DNA from: Candidatus Cloacimonadota bacterium
Lineage (GTDB): Bacteria > Muiribacteriota > UBA6191
NCBI GenBank assembly: GCA_023954715.1
Contig: JAGSHD010000003.1
Location: 124,001 to 188,000, forward strand
Reading direction: 5' to 3'
DNA: 64,000 nt
Shown here piece after piece: positions 54,998-64,000 of the stretch. The stretch's first letter is position 1, and each line of letters begins with the position of its first letter. The notes under the pieces were generated by a model that saw only the letters and a list, made by a program, of their open reading frames with translations, ran no database searches and was not told where the DNA came from. Made by a program: the position numbers and the translations under genes.

Positions 54998-57157
54998 ATG
55001 AAACAAATTTCAAAATATATTATTCTAGTTTTAATACTTCTTTGTTTTGTATTTGCCTTGTGTAACTATTTATTTCCGCTAAATACTACGACGATATATA
55101 GACCGTCTTCTAGGATTATATACAATGCTTCTAATGAAGTATTGAATATGGATCGATCAATTGATGGTTATTTCAGAATCAATAAAGGTTTGAATGGAAT
55201 TCCTAAATCTTATCTTGACAATCTTCTTAATTTTGAAGATAAGTACTTCTATTATCATTACGGTATCAATCCCTTTAGTATTATTCGGGCAATAATACAC
55301 AATATGGGGTCAACGAATCGTATCGGTGCTTCTACAATCACTATGCAATTGGCCCGTATGATGGAACAAAGAGATCGTAGTTATTGGACTAAATTGATAG
55401 AATGTTTTAGAGCTGTACAGCTTGAGTTAACACTATCTAAAGATGAGATTTTAGCGGCATATTTAAATATTGCTCCGTATGGAGGAAACATTGAAGGGAT
55501 ACATAGTGCAAGTCAATTGTATTTTACTAAAAAAATAGTAAATCTGTCCTTGGCTGAGTTTTCCTATTTAATGATCATTCCTAAAAATCCAGAAGTTTAT
55601 AAACCAAGTAAAAATATGCAAAGGGCAATTGATAGAAGAAATCTTTTTTATTTATCCTTACTGAACTCTCAAAAACTATCCCTGCAACAATACAACTATT
55701 TAGTGAATGAAAAGATCTTAGCCAGTAGAAAACCAAGACCTCAGCGCTTGCCACATTATGCTCGTTTCAAAAGAAATTCCACCATAAGTTATACAAACAT
55801 TGATTTGGGCTTGCAAGCTATATTACAAAATAAAATTAAACAAACCATAGTAGATAATTTAGATAAAGGAATAAAAAACGGAGCTTGTGTAATCTATGAC
55901 CTGCATAAAAAAGATTATGTGGTATGGTTGGGATCTCAAGACTTTTGGGATGATCTTTCCTTGGGACAAAATGACGGAATTTTAGCAAAACGATCTCCAG
56001 GATCTTTACTCAAGCCCTTTATATATGCCCAAGCAGTTGATGAAGGATTGATCACACCTAATCAGTTATTACTGGATATACCCATGAAATTTGGAGAATA
56101 TTCGCCACAAAATTTTGATAAGAAATTTTATGGTTTGATTAGCGCTAAGGAGGCCCTCACGCTATCGTTAAATATACCGGCGATCGATCTAAATATGGCT
56201 TTGAATGACGATCTGTATGATTTAATTAGTACTGTTATAGACAAAGGATTACCACAGAATAAAAATTACTATAATCAAGGAATCGTATTGGGTGGGGTTG
56301 GGTTGTCTATGCTAGATTTACTTAAACTTTATTCTATATTGGCAAATAATGGGATAGCAATTGGTGACAAGCACACGACGATAAGTAAAAGCAGTAGCTT
56401 ATTGGTAAGTAAAATGCTTGAAGATAACTTTAGAGTTAACTTTTCAGCGTATTGGGACTCTATGAAAAATAAAATTCCATATTCTTTTAAAACAGGTACA
56501 TCTGCTCAAGGTCGAGACTTATGGACAATAGCATTTGATAATAGATTTATTGTCGGAGTGTGGTATGGAGACTTTCGAGGTGAAGCAAGTAAAAATACTT
56601 CAGGATTAAGTGTTGCATCTGAAACGGTTGGTTTGGCAATGTCAGAGTTACAAGAGCGTTTTGGACACTATCAACATCTTAAAGATTTATCTATACAGGT
56701 AAGAAAAACTTGCCAAGACTCCATATTTAGGTATCAAACAGATTGTAAAAACCTTGTAGATGATGATTGGCTAGCACATACAAAAATAGAATCTCAATGT
56801 AAGTTGTTAACACTGCAAAAAGTTGCTTATTTACACAAGCAAAAGCTTTTGCCAACCACAGTGAATACAAGTTGTTGGTCGAAATTATTAGAGCTACATC
56901 CTAAGATAACCTCTCCGTTAGATAAAAGTAAAATAGTGATTTCATCGAGTATTCCATTAAATTATCAAAAAACTAAATTAGAGTGTATTACACCCGACAC
57001 AAAGTCAAAGATTTATTGGTTTGTTAACTCCAAACTCTTGGTGAGTACAAAATCTGGAGTTCCTTTTTATCATCAGTTTTCTGAAGGTAAGTATGAGATA
57101 CAGTGTATTGATGACAGATCTTTGTCTTCGAAGGTGGAAATAGTAGTATCAAATTAA
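54998..57157 (+). CDS. pbpC: Penicillin-binding protein 1C (bifunctional)
   Basis: This is a peptidoglycan synthase anchored by an N-terminal membrane segment (8-25). The transglycosylase domain has FEDKYFYYHYGIN (E80) and GASTITMQLARM, and the region NIAPYGGNIEGI. The transpeptidase domain has S336-LLK in SPGSLLKPF, SLN, and KTGTSAQGRD. The C-terminal 90 residues correspond to the BiPBP_C domain. The 719-residue length is typical of PbpC. It directly precedes the alpha-2-macroglobulin gene; this pairing is common in Gram-negative bacteria and is thought to link envelope repair with protease inhibition. Confidence 0.94.
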   Translation: MKQISKYIILVLILLCFVFALCNYLFPLNTTTIYRPSSRIIYNASNEVLNMDRSIDGYFRINKGLNGIPKSYLDNLLNFEDKYFYYHYGINPFSIIRAIIHNMGSTNRIGASTITMQLARMMEQRDRSYWTKLIECFRAVQLELTLSKDEILAAYLNIAPYGGNIEGIHSASQLYFTKKIVNLSLAEFSYLMIIPKNPEVYKPSKNMQRAIDRRNLFYLSLLNSQKLSLQQYNYLVNEKILASRKPRPQRLPHYARFKRNSTISYTNIDLGLQAILQNKIKQTIVDNLDKGIKNGACVIYDLHKKDYVVWLGSQDFWDDLSLGQNDGILAKRSPGSLLKPFIYAQAVDEGLITPNQLLLDIPMKFGEYSPQNFDKKFYGLISAKEALTLSLNIPAIDLNMALNDDLYDLISTVIDKGLPQNKNYYNQGIVLGGVGLSMLDLLKLYSILANNGIAIGDKHTTISKSSSLLVSKMLEDNFRVNFSAYWDSMKNKIPYSFKTGTSAQGRDLWTIAFDNRFIVGVWYGDFRGEASKNTSGLSVASETVGLAMSELQERFGHYQHLKDLSIQVRKTCQDSIFRYQTDCKNLVDDDWLAHTKIESQCKLLTLQKVAYLHKQKLLPTTVNTSCWSKLLELHPKITSPLDKSKIVISSSIPLNYQKTKLECITPDTKSKIYWFVNSKLLVSTKSGVPFYHQFSEGKYEIQCIDDRSLSSKVEIVVSN

Positions 57158-57311
57158 ACAAAAGTCGGTAAAATTTGAGCACTTTTGTAACTATGGTGTA
57201 TCATGGAGATCAAATGTCGCACGATAATAAAATATATTCTAGATAGCTTTTTTATCATGACAGTTCAAAATTAATATAACTTTAAAAACATAAATTTGAT
57301 CAGGACCTTAC

Positions 57312-60300
57312 ATGAACTTTTTATTTAGATTCTTTCTTTTACACATAATTGTGATTTTTGTATATAGCTCTCCCAGCCAAATAAATACGCCACAACACAA
57401 ATTACAATTAAACCAAGAAAAATTAGTGTTTCTTTTAGGGCAAAAAGTATATGACAAAGGCTCAATAGGGCAGTTTACAAATGAAACTCTATTTGATTGC
57501 AAAGGTAAGGCAAATGGACTTTTTGAAATAGTAAAAGAAGATCAATTAAATCTGTATCCTTCGAGTAGATTTAAAGCATCACAAAAATTCAAATGTTATC
57601 CAAACTCTTTTCTTGCATCCAAAGGAGTACCGTCGTTTCAGTTTATGACTGAAAATTTCCAACTAAAGAAAATTATTTATAATTATGAATCCAATAAACT
57701 AAGAACCAATCTATGGTTTAATGAACCCATTGAATATAGAGCGTTGGTAAAAAACCTACGGATGTTTACTCACATTAAAAACTCAAAAAATAAATTGAAG
57801 TTCGCTATATTTCCAAAAAGAGCATCTAAGAGTTTTGTCGTTGATGTAGCCATGCAAAGAGACTTGTTAGAGGGGCAAAGCTTTACTGTTGAAATATCTC
57901 AAAATTTAAAAAGCAAAGACGGAATTAAGTTTCAAAGTGACTATCTAGGTTTGATTGAACCCAAATCTAATAGTCGTTTCATTAAAGATGATAAAAAAGC
58001 TGATTTAGTACTTAGAGATAAGCCCGTTTTTGAAGCCGTATCTAATGGTAAAATTCAATTTAAAATCTATTTACCACAATTACTTACAAATAATAAACCT
58101 TTGGATTATATTTCTGTTAAACCAAAATTAGATTTAAAAATGGGGGTCAATGAATATAATTATTACTCCTATAATGATGGTTCAAAAAGCAATTGTTATA
58201 TTACGATAGAAGCAGATTTTAACCCTAAAACAAAGTATCAGATTTTATTGAAAAAGGGTTTTGCCACAAAACACTTTGAGTTAAAGAAAGACATAAAAAT
58301 CTTTGCAAAAACGCCTGATTTAGAGGAGTACTTTAAGTTTGTAAATGAGAAAGTAAGACTGTCTTCGCAAAATCAAACTTTTGAGATTGAATACGCAAAT
58401 CAAGATAGTGTAAACTTTGTTTTACAAAAACTTTTACCACAAAACTATCGTTATTTTGTAAACTTTCAATCAGGTAACAGTGATAACTTTGAGAAATACT
58501 CTAAGGTGATTGTTAATAAAACTACTAGACTCAACGGAGATAAAAATAGGATTATTAACAAAAAGCTAAATTTGGCAGAAATTGCTCAATCCAATGGCGG
58601 ATTATATAAGCTTTCGGCTTATGCTACAAAAGAGAATGAACAAAGACTTTTAGATAGCAGATTGTTTCATGTTAGTGATTGCGGTATATCTGCAATGATG
58701 ACTAAAACTGCGTTGTTAGTTTCGACGCGATCCTTAAAAACTTCAAAGCCTGTATCCAATACTTTAATCAAAATTTATTCTAAAAATAATCAACTAATTC
58801 ATCAAGGATTTAGTGATCAGGATGGATTGTTGACCTATAAAATCCAAGATAAACGAAATGAACTCTATAGTATAGTTGCGGATTACGATAAGCAGAGATC
58901 ATTTTTACTCATGGATTATCCCATTGGAAAAGCAATATTTGAGACTCAGTTAAGCGATCAATATAAGGGGCTTATACATTTAGAAAGAGGATTAATACGA
59001 CCTTCTGAGTCGGTATCTGCTGCTATAGTTATTAAAGGTTATGATTTTAAATCAAGTGCTCTTCCTATAAAATTTACAATCAAAGATCCGAGCGGTACGA
59101 TTATTAGATCGGAAGATTTAAAATCGGTACAAGTAGGAGTCTATGAAACAACAATTAAAAGTGAAAACTTTTGGAAAACAGGAGTTTATACTTGTCAAAT
59201 ATGGATAGCAGATACAGTTATTGGATCTAAGAGTCTGCAAATAGAGAGTTTTTTGCCTCCAAAAGTTAAAAACACTATTGCTATAATTAACAAAAAGTTG
59301 TACCAAAATGAAAATTTGGAGTTGACTCTAAACTCTGCCTATTACTTTGGAGCACCCGCTGCAGGCTTGAAGTCTGAAGTTAAGTTATCGGCCTTTTCAA
59401 AATCTACGCATTTACAAAATTGGAGTGGATACAGTTTTGGTGATCATAGAGACTTAAATAATAACGATGATTACCTTTTGAAAAACTATCCTATGATTAT
59501 CCCCGATAATGGCAAATTTCAATTAGATTTGCCAATCAAACTAAATAGAAAATCAAGTTTAGTATTAGATGGTCTAGTTTCTTTTTCAACGTTTGATGAC
59601 TCTAAACAAATTAATTCTTATGAAGGTTTTACTATTTTTCCTAGTGACCGAATGGTAGGACTTAAACAAAACTTTAAAAATAGCGCAAAAACGAATAAAG
59701 ATCATAGTTTTGATGTAGTGATTATTGATCCCAAAACGAATAAAAAGCTTGCAGGAGAGGTAGAGGCTAAACTTTTTAAAAAAGTATGGCACTATCAATA
59801 TGATAGCTCTAGAAACTATGGTGGTTATAGCGAACAGTATGTACTACTTGAGTCCAAAGTTGTTTCTTTAAATCAAAGCTTACATTATAACCTGAAAGAC
59901 TCTGGCAACTATTATTTAGAAGTAGCTGACTTAGGTGGAAACCATACATCAAGTATAAGTTATTATGTATCGGGTTGGTCTTATGGTGGGCCAAGTCAAA
60001 ATTCATCCACTAATAAGTTAAAGATATCTAGTCCAATAAACAAAGTAAAGATTGATTCATCTGGCGTACTACGCAACGAACTTGAAGTTGATATACAAGG
60101 ACAGATGTCGGGTACTTTATTTATAGTTATTGAGGATGGTGACATTTTATATAAAAAGTACTATGAGATGACTGGTACTACAGCAAATATAATCATCCCT
60201 GTATTTAAAACAAATAATCAAACTTTTACTGTACATGCCTATCTAGTACGTCCTGCTAATCAAATAAATAGTGTATTATCTTTTCGCTCTTACGGTAGCA

Positions 60301-62609
60301 TGAATATTGTAGTGGCTAAAGATCAGTTTAAGTTGACACCAAAGATTGAACTTCAAAAAATGGCGACTAGTCGGCAAAACATTAAAGTTAGAGTGACTCA
60401 GCTCACAAGAGGTGATGTTTGTTTTCTATCTGCAGTGGATCAAGGTATTCATGATATGATTGATGAGAAATTTCATAATCCATTCAAAACCTTTATTAAG
60501 CAAAAAAAACAATCTCTGGAGTATTATGATTTCTATAATGATTTGCAGTACTTAAGTTCGAACTTAGAGAGACAGTCCTTTGGAGGAGATGAACCATCTA
60601 ACCAAAGGCGTAAGAGACATCTATCTCCAGAAGCTCTAAATGATAGGGTTAAGTCTTTTTCGTATTGGTCTTCTGTAATAACTGCCGATGCCAAGGGTGA
60701 GGTTCAATGGTCTTTTCCAACAAATAATTTTCAGGGTGAAGTTCAAGTGAAAGCTCTGGTTTTAAATTCACAAAAGATTGGTGGAACTAGCGCTAAACTA
60801 CTTGTTTCTGATCCAATTCAAGCAAAGCTAAGTCTACCAAGATATTTTCTACAAGGCGATCGATTGAATGTACCTTTTAGGATTTTCAATCAAAGTGATA
60901 ACTCCCACAGAATAAAAATGAGAGTCTACATAAATGATAAACCAGTTTATTTAAAAAATTCACTTATACGTGTGAAGAATAATCAAAACTACTCAGATAA
61001 TTTTACGGTCAATACATCTCTGTATAAAACTTCTGACAAACTGCAAGTAAAAGTAGAATTAAGTAGCGACAAAGATTTAAATTATACCAATAGCTATGAG
61101 GTACCATTGCTTCCTGCAACTCAATCTAAGAGCTATTCTCAAATGCTCGCCTTAAAGTCCAAAAAGATCATTAACTTACCATCAACTGTGTTCAAAACGG
61201 CAAAGCCTAAGCTAATTGTTAGTGCATCCAAAGATCCCAGAAAGGTTTTACGAAAGGCTTTAGATAGTTTAATTGCCTACCCTTATGGCTGTGCGGAACA
61301 AACTAGTTCTAAATTGTTAGCTTTGTATGAGTTATCAAAGATATCAAATTCAAGTGAGCTTCCCGTTATATCTTCATTTATTAGGGCTGGAGTATCTAAA
61401 CTCCTGACTATGCAAAAACAAAATGGAAGTTTTGGCTATTGGCGAAATGGTGATTATGTAAACAGTTTTGCCTCTGTATATGCCAGTGACATTTTGTTAA
61501 AGTTGGGTTCCAAAAAATATGTGGTCTCATCAGATCAGAAAACGCTGATAGTTCAGTCTCTTGCTAGCTTGGTAACAAATAAAGATCAACCATTGATAGC
61601 ATTGTATGCAGCTTACATTTTGAAAAAATATTCCCATTTGTCTAGGTCCCAATACCATGCTCTTTTTGAACAAAATAAAAATACAAAGGAGCTAATTAGT
61701 TTGTCCCTATTGTTTGCGCTTTCCTCAAATTTTGATGAACAAAGTAGAGTGTTACAGCTCGAAAAGAAATTGTTGAAAGGACTAAAAAACTATCAGATAA
61801 AAAGGGAGTATTCTAATAACTTTCATTCTGTGAATCGTGACATTGCTATGGCACTAGCACTTTATTTACAAAACAATGGTAACAAAATTAAAGTTCAATC
61901 TTACTTAGATGGATTATTTTTAAAACTTAGTCAATCTAAATTGTATTCTACTCAAGATAAGGCTTGGGCCCTATCTTTGTTTACAGAGGAAATGAGCAAA
62001 TGGCCTTTAGCTGCCGGAAATCCATCCATCACAACTAATAATAAGACTTTTTCTATTGAAGCAGGTACACCTCTGGAGTTGACTCTATCTAAACCAAGAT
62101 TGGAGTTAAATACCACCGGTGGATTTTCTTACGTTCAAATTGAGGTTTTATACGATAAGCCTTTGGCTATGACAAAGACAGATAAAAGTAAGAGACTCCA
62201 TCTAGAGACCAGATTGGTCGATAAAAATGGCTCTTCTGTAGACATATCTGATTTAAAAGTTTCACAAAAAGTATTTAGAGAAATTAAAATCAATAGCACA
62301 GAACACTTAGATAATTTGGTGTTAGTAAGTAAGGTGCCATCTTGTTTTGAATCGATCAATCCAAGATTAAATAAGAGCTTTAACTTGCCTAAAGCATTAA
62401 CTCAAAAAAATATTACTGTGAATAATTTAGATATTAGAGACGACCGCTTAATTAGTTTTATGTCAGTGGATAAAAAGGGTGTATATTACCATCCACTACA
62501 AGTAACATTTTCAGGTAAATGCAAACTTTTAGATACAAAAGTAGAGGCAATGTATGACTCTAGGTTGAGTGACTCCACTATGTCGGCTCAAAGTTATACC
62601 ATTGATTAA
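57312..62609 (+). CDS. Bacterial alpha-2-macroglobulin family protein (YfhM-like)
   Basis: This 1765-residue secreted protein is a broad protease inhibitor thought to protect the periplasm. A signal peptide (1-21) without a lipobox Cys differs from the lipoprotein form of E. coli. Macroglobulin-like domains run to about residue 1000; the bait region is expected in the middle. A basic RRKRHLSPEAL motif near 1100 precedes the complement-like domain. The thioester motif is YPYGCAEQ (C1327 to Q1330), which is intact for reaction with a protease. The C-terminal domain is beta-rich. It lies 154 bp after pbpC. Confidence 0.93.
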   Translation: MNFLFRFFLLHIIVIFVYSSPSQINTPQHKLQLNQEKLVFLLGQKVYDKGSIGQFTNETLFDCKGKANGLFEIVKEDQLNLYPSSRFKASQKFKCYPNSFLASKGVPSFQFMTENFQLKKIIYNYESNKLRTNLWFNEPIEYRALVKNLRMFTHIKNSKNKLKFAIFPKRASKSFVVDVAMQRDLLEGQSFTVEISQNLKSKDGIKFQSDYLGLIEPKSNSRFIKDDKKADLVLRDKPVFEAVSNGKIQFKIYLPQLLTNNKPLDYISVKPKLDLKMGVNEYNYYSYNDGSKSNCYITIEADFNPKTKYQILLKKGFATKHFELKKDIKIFAKTPDLEEYFKFVNEKVRLSSQNQTFEIEYANQDSVNFVLQKLLPQNYRYFVNFQSGNSDNFEKYSKVIVNKTTRLNGDKNRIINKKLNLAEIAQSNGGLYKLSAYATKENEQRLLDSRLFHVSDCGISAMMTKTALLVSTRSLKTSKPVSNTLIKIYSKNNQLIHQGFSDQDGLLTYKIQDKRNELYSIVADYDKQRSFLLMDYPIGKAIFETQLSDQYKGLIHLERGLIRPSESVSAAIVIKGYDFKSSALPIKFTIKDPSGTIIRSEDLKSVQVGVYETTIKSENFWKTGVYTCQIWIADTVIGSKSLQIESFLPPKVKNTIAIINKKLYQNENLELTLNSAYYFGAPAAGLKSEVKLSAFSKSTHLQNWSGYSFGDHRDLNNNDDYLLKNYPMIIPDNGKFQLDLPIKLNRKSSLVLDGLVSFSTFDDSKQINSYEGFTIFPSDRMVGLKQNFKNSAKTNKDHSFDVVIIDPKTNKKLAGEVEAKLFKKVWHYQYDSSRNYGGYSEQYVLLESKVVSLNQSLHYNLKDSGNYYLEVADLGGNHTSSISYYVSGWSYGGPSQNSSTNKLKISSPINKVKIDSSGVLRNELEVDIQGQMSGTLFIVIEDGDILYKKYYEMTGTTANIIIPVFKTNNQTFTVHAYLVRPANQINSVLSFRSYGSMNIVVAKDQFKLTPKIELQKMATSRQNIKVRVTQLTRGDVCFLSAVDQGIHDMIDEKFHNPFKTFIKQKKQSLEYYDFYNDLQYLSSNLERQSFGGDEPSNQRRKRHLSPEALNDRVKSFSYWSSVITADAKGEVQWSFPTNNFQGEVQVKALVLNSQKIGGTSAKLLVSDPIQAKLSLPRYFLQGDRLNVPFRIFNQSDNSHRIKMRVYINDKPVYLKNSLIRVKNNQNYSDNFTVNTSLYKTSDKLQVKVELSSDKDLNYTNSYEVPLLPATQSKSYSQMLALKSKKIINLPSTVFKTAKPKLIVSASKDPRKVLRKALDSLIAYPYGCAEQTSSKLLALYELSKISNSSELPVISSFIRAGVSKLLTMQKQNGSFGYWRNGDYVNSFASVYASDILLKLGSKKYVVSSDQKTLIVQSLASLVTNKDQPLIALYAAYILKKYSHLSRSQYHALFEQNKNTKELISLSLLFALSSNFDEQSRVLQLEKKLLKGLKNYQIKREYSNNFHSVNRDIAMALALYLQNNGNKIKVQSYLDGLFLKLSQSKLYSTQDKAWALSLFTEEMSKWPLAAGNPSITTNNKTFSIEAGTPLELTLSKPRLELNTTGGFSYVQIEVLYDKPLAMTKTDKSKRLHLETRLVDKNGSSVDISDLKVSQKVFREIKINSTEHLDNLVLVSKVPSCFESINPRLNKSFNLPKALTQKNITVNNLDIRDDRLISFMSVDKKGVYYHPLQVTFSGKCKLLDTKVEAMYDSRLSDSTMSAQSYTID

Positions 62610-62623
62610 TAAAAGGAATACCT

Positions 62624-63469
62624 ATGATTGAAAGAAACTCTTGTAATGATATTGAGTATGTTATTTATCGACCTGAGCAATATGCAGATATAAAAAAGTT
62701 ACCGGTAGTAGTACTATTTAGAGCAAAACCAGAAGAATGGTTTCAGGCAAGACAAGATAGTAGTAGAGGAAAGCGTAACGCTTATCTAGTTATTAGTGAT
62801 TTGATATCAAAAGGGTTTGTGAAGCCCGCTGCTTATTTGTTTCCAACTACATGCTCAGATGACGAGAGCGAGTTTTATTTTTGCGACGATGTGAGAGCCA
62901 CTGATAAAATGAAAAGTAATGATGTTTTTATGACTAGAGAACTCTTTGAGAATCATTTACTCCCAACAGTTTGTGAACAATATGACCTAGATGTTACAAA
63001 GGTTTCTTTAGATGGATTTTCACTAGGTGGTTATACTTCATTAGTGTACTCTTTTCTTTCTCCTGATAAGTATCTGAGTACGGGTTCTTTTGATGGGGCA
63101 ATATTAGACTATAGTTTTGATAATATCGAAGTAAACCCAGAAACTTCTTCTGATTTGAGATTTGACTTTTTTCCATATATCTTTGATGGAGTTCCTTCTC
63201 TAACTGAGTTTGAGAAAATCGATCCAATTAATAAAATTAAAACTGATCAAGGTATACCAAAAAATTTATTTATATCTTGTAGTAACTCGAATGCCGAAAA
63301 CTCTAATAAGCCAAGGGTGCTGCGATTAAAAGCAGCTATGGAAGAAAAAGAAATCACAAACCACGCGGAGTCCACTATAATTGATCCAAACTCAAGCCAC
63401 GAATGGTTTTGGGTAGATGAATATCTGTATCGATGCTTGCCATTTCATACTCATATTTTAAATGCTTAG
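62624..63469 (+). CDS. Esterase-like alpha/beta hydrolase
   Basis: The 281-residue protein has the nucleophile elbow GFSLGG (S133) and a C-terminal SHEWFWVDEYL with a probable catalytic His, the pattern of esterase D or Fes-like enzymes. The N-terminal strand pattern (VVVLFRAKPEEWF) fits the fold. No signal peptide is present, so it is cytosolic. AAGGA precedes the ATG, 14 bp after the macroglobulin stop codon, so it may share its transcript. Substrate unknown. Confidence 0.75.
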   Translation: MIERNSCNDIEYVIYRPEQYADIKKLPVVVLFRAKPEEWFQARQDSSRGKRNAYLVISDLISKGFVKPAAYLFPTTCSDDESEFYFCDDVRATDKMKSNDVFMTRELFENHLLPTVCEQYDLDVTKVSLDGFSLGGYTSLVYSFLSPDKYLSTGSFDGAILDYSFDNIEVNPETSSDLRFDFFPYIFDGVPSLTEFEKIDPINKIKTDQGIPKNLFISCSNSNAENSNKPRVLRLKAAMEEKEITNHAESTIIDPNSSHEWFWVDEYLYRCLPFHTHILNA

Positions 63470-63475
63470 AGTTGA

Positions 63476-64000
63476 CTATTTTCTTACTAATCTTTGGATT
63501 TCTTTGCTCCAATTTATGTTGGAGTAGATTTCGACTGTTTTTTGGAATGACTCTTTTAACAGGGGCTCTAAAATATCAACTCTTGAAACTTGATTTGAAC
63601 TAACTAGAATTTCAAGAGTTCGAGCGATTGCCTTCAATTGAATTGCTCCGACTGTGGCAGCGCCACCTTTTATAGAGTGTAAATTATCTCGAGCTTGAGC
63701 TAAATTACGATCAGCTAATGCGGCTCGAAAGTTTACTAATTTAAGCTTGATACTGTTTTGAAATCCTTCTAATACATCTTGAATACTTTGCTCATCTTCT
63801 ATATTTATAACTAGTCTCGTACTGTTAAACAGTTCTTTAGGAAAATTATATTTTTTTATCATATCTTGAGGACTAGGATTGATTAAATTTTGGGAACAAC
63901 TACCTAACAGATCTAGTATAACTTGTTTTAACTGAGTTGGTTTGTAGGGACTCTGTAAAATACGGTTGGTATCTGTTTCAGTGGTCAAATTAGAAGATTT
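63476..64000 (-). CDS. Hybrid histidine kinase, 3' part (receiver end - Hpt)
   Basis: The frame is open to the window end, so this is the C-terminal part of a larger gene rather than a free-standing protein. The first residues (YKPTQLKQVILDLLG) look like the last helix of a receiver domain. An Hpt domain follows (about 75-165) with the phosphoacceptor His in LHSIKGGAATVGA. The upstream sensor, kinase and receiver parts lie beyond 64000. It converges on the esterase gene with a 6-bp gap. Confidence 0.8.
   Translation of the reverse strand, partial: KSSNLTTETDTNRILQSPYKPTQLKQVILDLLGSCSQNLINPSPQDMIKKYNFPKELFNSTRLVINIEDEQSIQDVLEGFQNSIKLKLVNFRAALADRNLAQARDNLHSIKGGAATVGAIQLKAIARTLEILVSSNQVSRVDILEPLLKESFQKTVEIYSNINWSKEIQRLVRK

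Noticed and set aside
57158..57311. Hairpin with arms ACAAAAGT and ACTTTTGT (57158-57188) as a pbpC terminator
   Set aside because: The 15-base loop and lack of a T-tract make it weak, and the next gene could be co-transcribed.
63986..63988. TTG as the start of the last minus-strand gene
   Set aside because: The frame stays open to the window end and the first residues look like a receiver C-terminus, so the gene is cut by the edge rather than starting here.
1..64000. tRNA, rRNA, CRISPR or prophage content
   Set aside because: No cloverleaf-like gaps, repeat-spacer arrays, integrase or phage structural genes were seen in the intergenic regions or coding set.

Overview
The window is a low-G+C bacterial chromosome segment that is densely coded: about 47 protein genes, no rRNA, tRNA, CRISPR array or mobile element. 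A Gram-negative cell plan is indicated by Sec signal peptides, lipoprotein signals, a PbpC plus alpha-2-macroglobulin pair and a minor-pilin cluster. Respiration is aerobic, through an A2-type caa3 oxidase with haem-synthesis and System II cytochrome c maturation genes. Two-component proteins are large multidomain hybrids. I cannot assign a phylum from sequence alone. Nothing looks recently transferred: base composition and codon use appear even throughout.

Layout. 1-3.5 kb: 3' end of a hybrid histidine kinase, a tRNA-queuosine mannosyltransferase-like glycosyltransferase and a convergent secreted C39-like peptidase. 3.6-7.3 kb: an orphan protein, then an overlapping run of lipoprotein, zinc ribbon, secreted protein and phosphopantetheinyl transferase. 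7.3-11.2 kb: metallo-hydrolase, tex and a tail-anchored protein. 11.2-12.7 kb: asparaginase with a long C-terminal extension. 13-22.2 kb: an overlapping operon of TSUP transporter, two large multi-TM sensor-like proteins, a membrane-tethered pseudo-receiver-like protein and a GH13 glycosidase, followed by malic enzyme. 22.3-32.3 kb (minus): MATE transporter, three minor prepilins, a DUF3810-like membrane zinc peptidase, a HEAT-repeat protein, a DUF547 lipoprotein, gamma-glutamyltransferase and penicillin acylase.

32.6-42.1 kb: protoporphyrinogen oxidase, then Sco, oxidase subunits I, III, IV and II (II carries a fused cytochrome c), haem O synthase, an unknown 8-TM protein and a triheme cytochrome c, closed by a strong terminator. 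42.2-45.9 kb: a truncated MoeA-like protein and a REC-GAF-PAS-Hpt-HATPase kinase. 45.9-49.7 kb (minus): ResB/CcsB, CcsA and an SGNH-like protein lacking its catalytic serine. 49.8-54.6 kb (minus): thiI-hemH-pgi-tal. 55-63.5 kb: pbpC, a 1765-residue alpha-2-macroglobulin and an esterase. The last 0.5 kb is the 3' end of a second hybrid kinase, on the minus strand.

How the genes work together. HemY and HemH make protohaem, CtaB converts it to haem O, Sco and the cox genes build the oxidase, and CcsB/CcsA attach haem to the CoxB and triheme cytochromes. No haem A synthase is seen. The least explained parts are the 13-21 kb sensor/transporter operon, the unknown 8-TM protein and expanded cytochrome module of the oxidase operon, the catalytically degenerate SGNH protein next to CcsBA, and the minor pilins with Ala at the processing site. 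These are candidates for further work, not demonstrated new systems.
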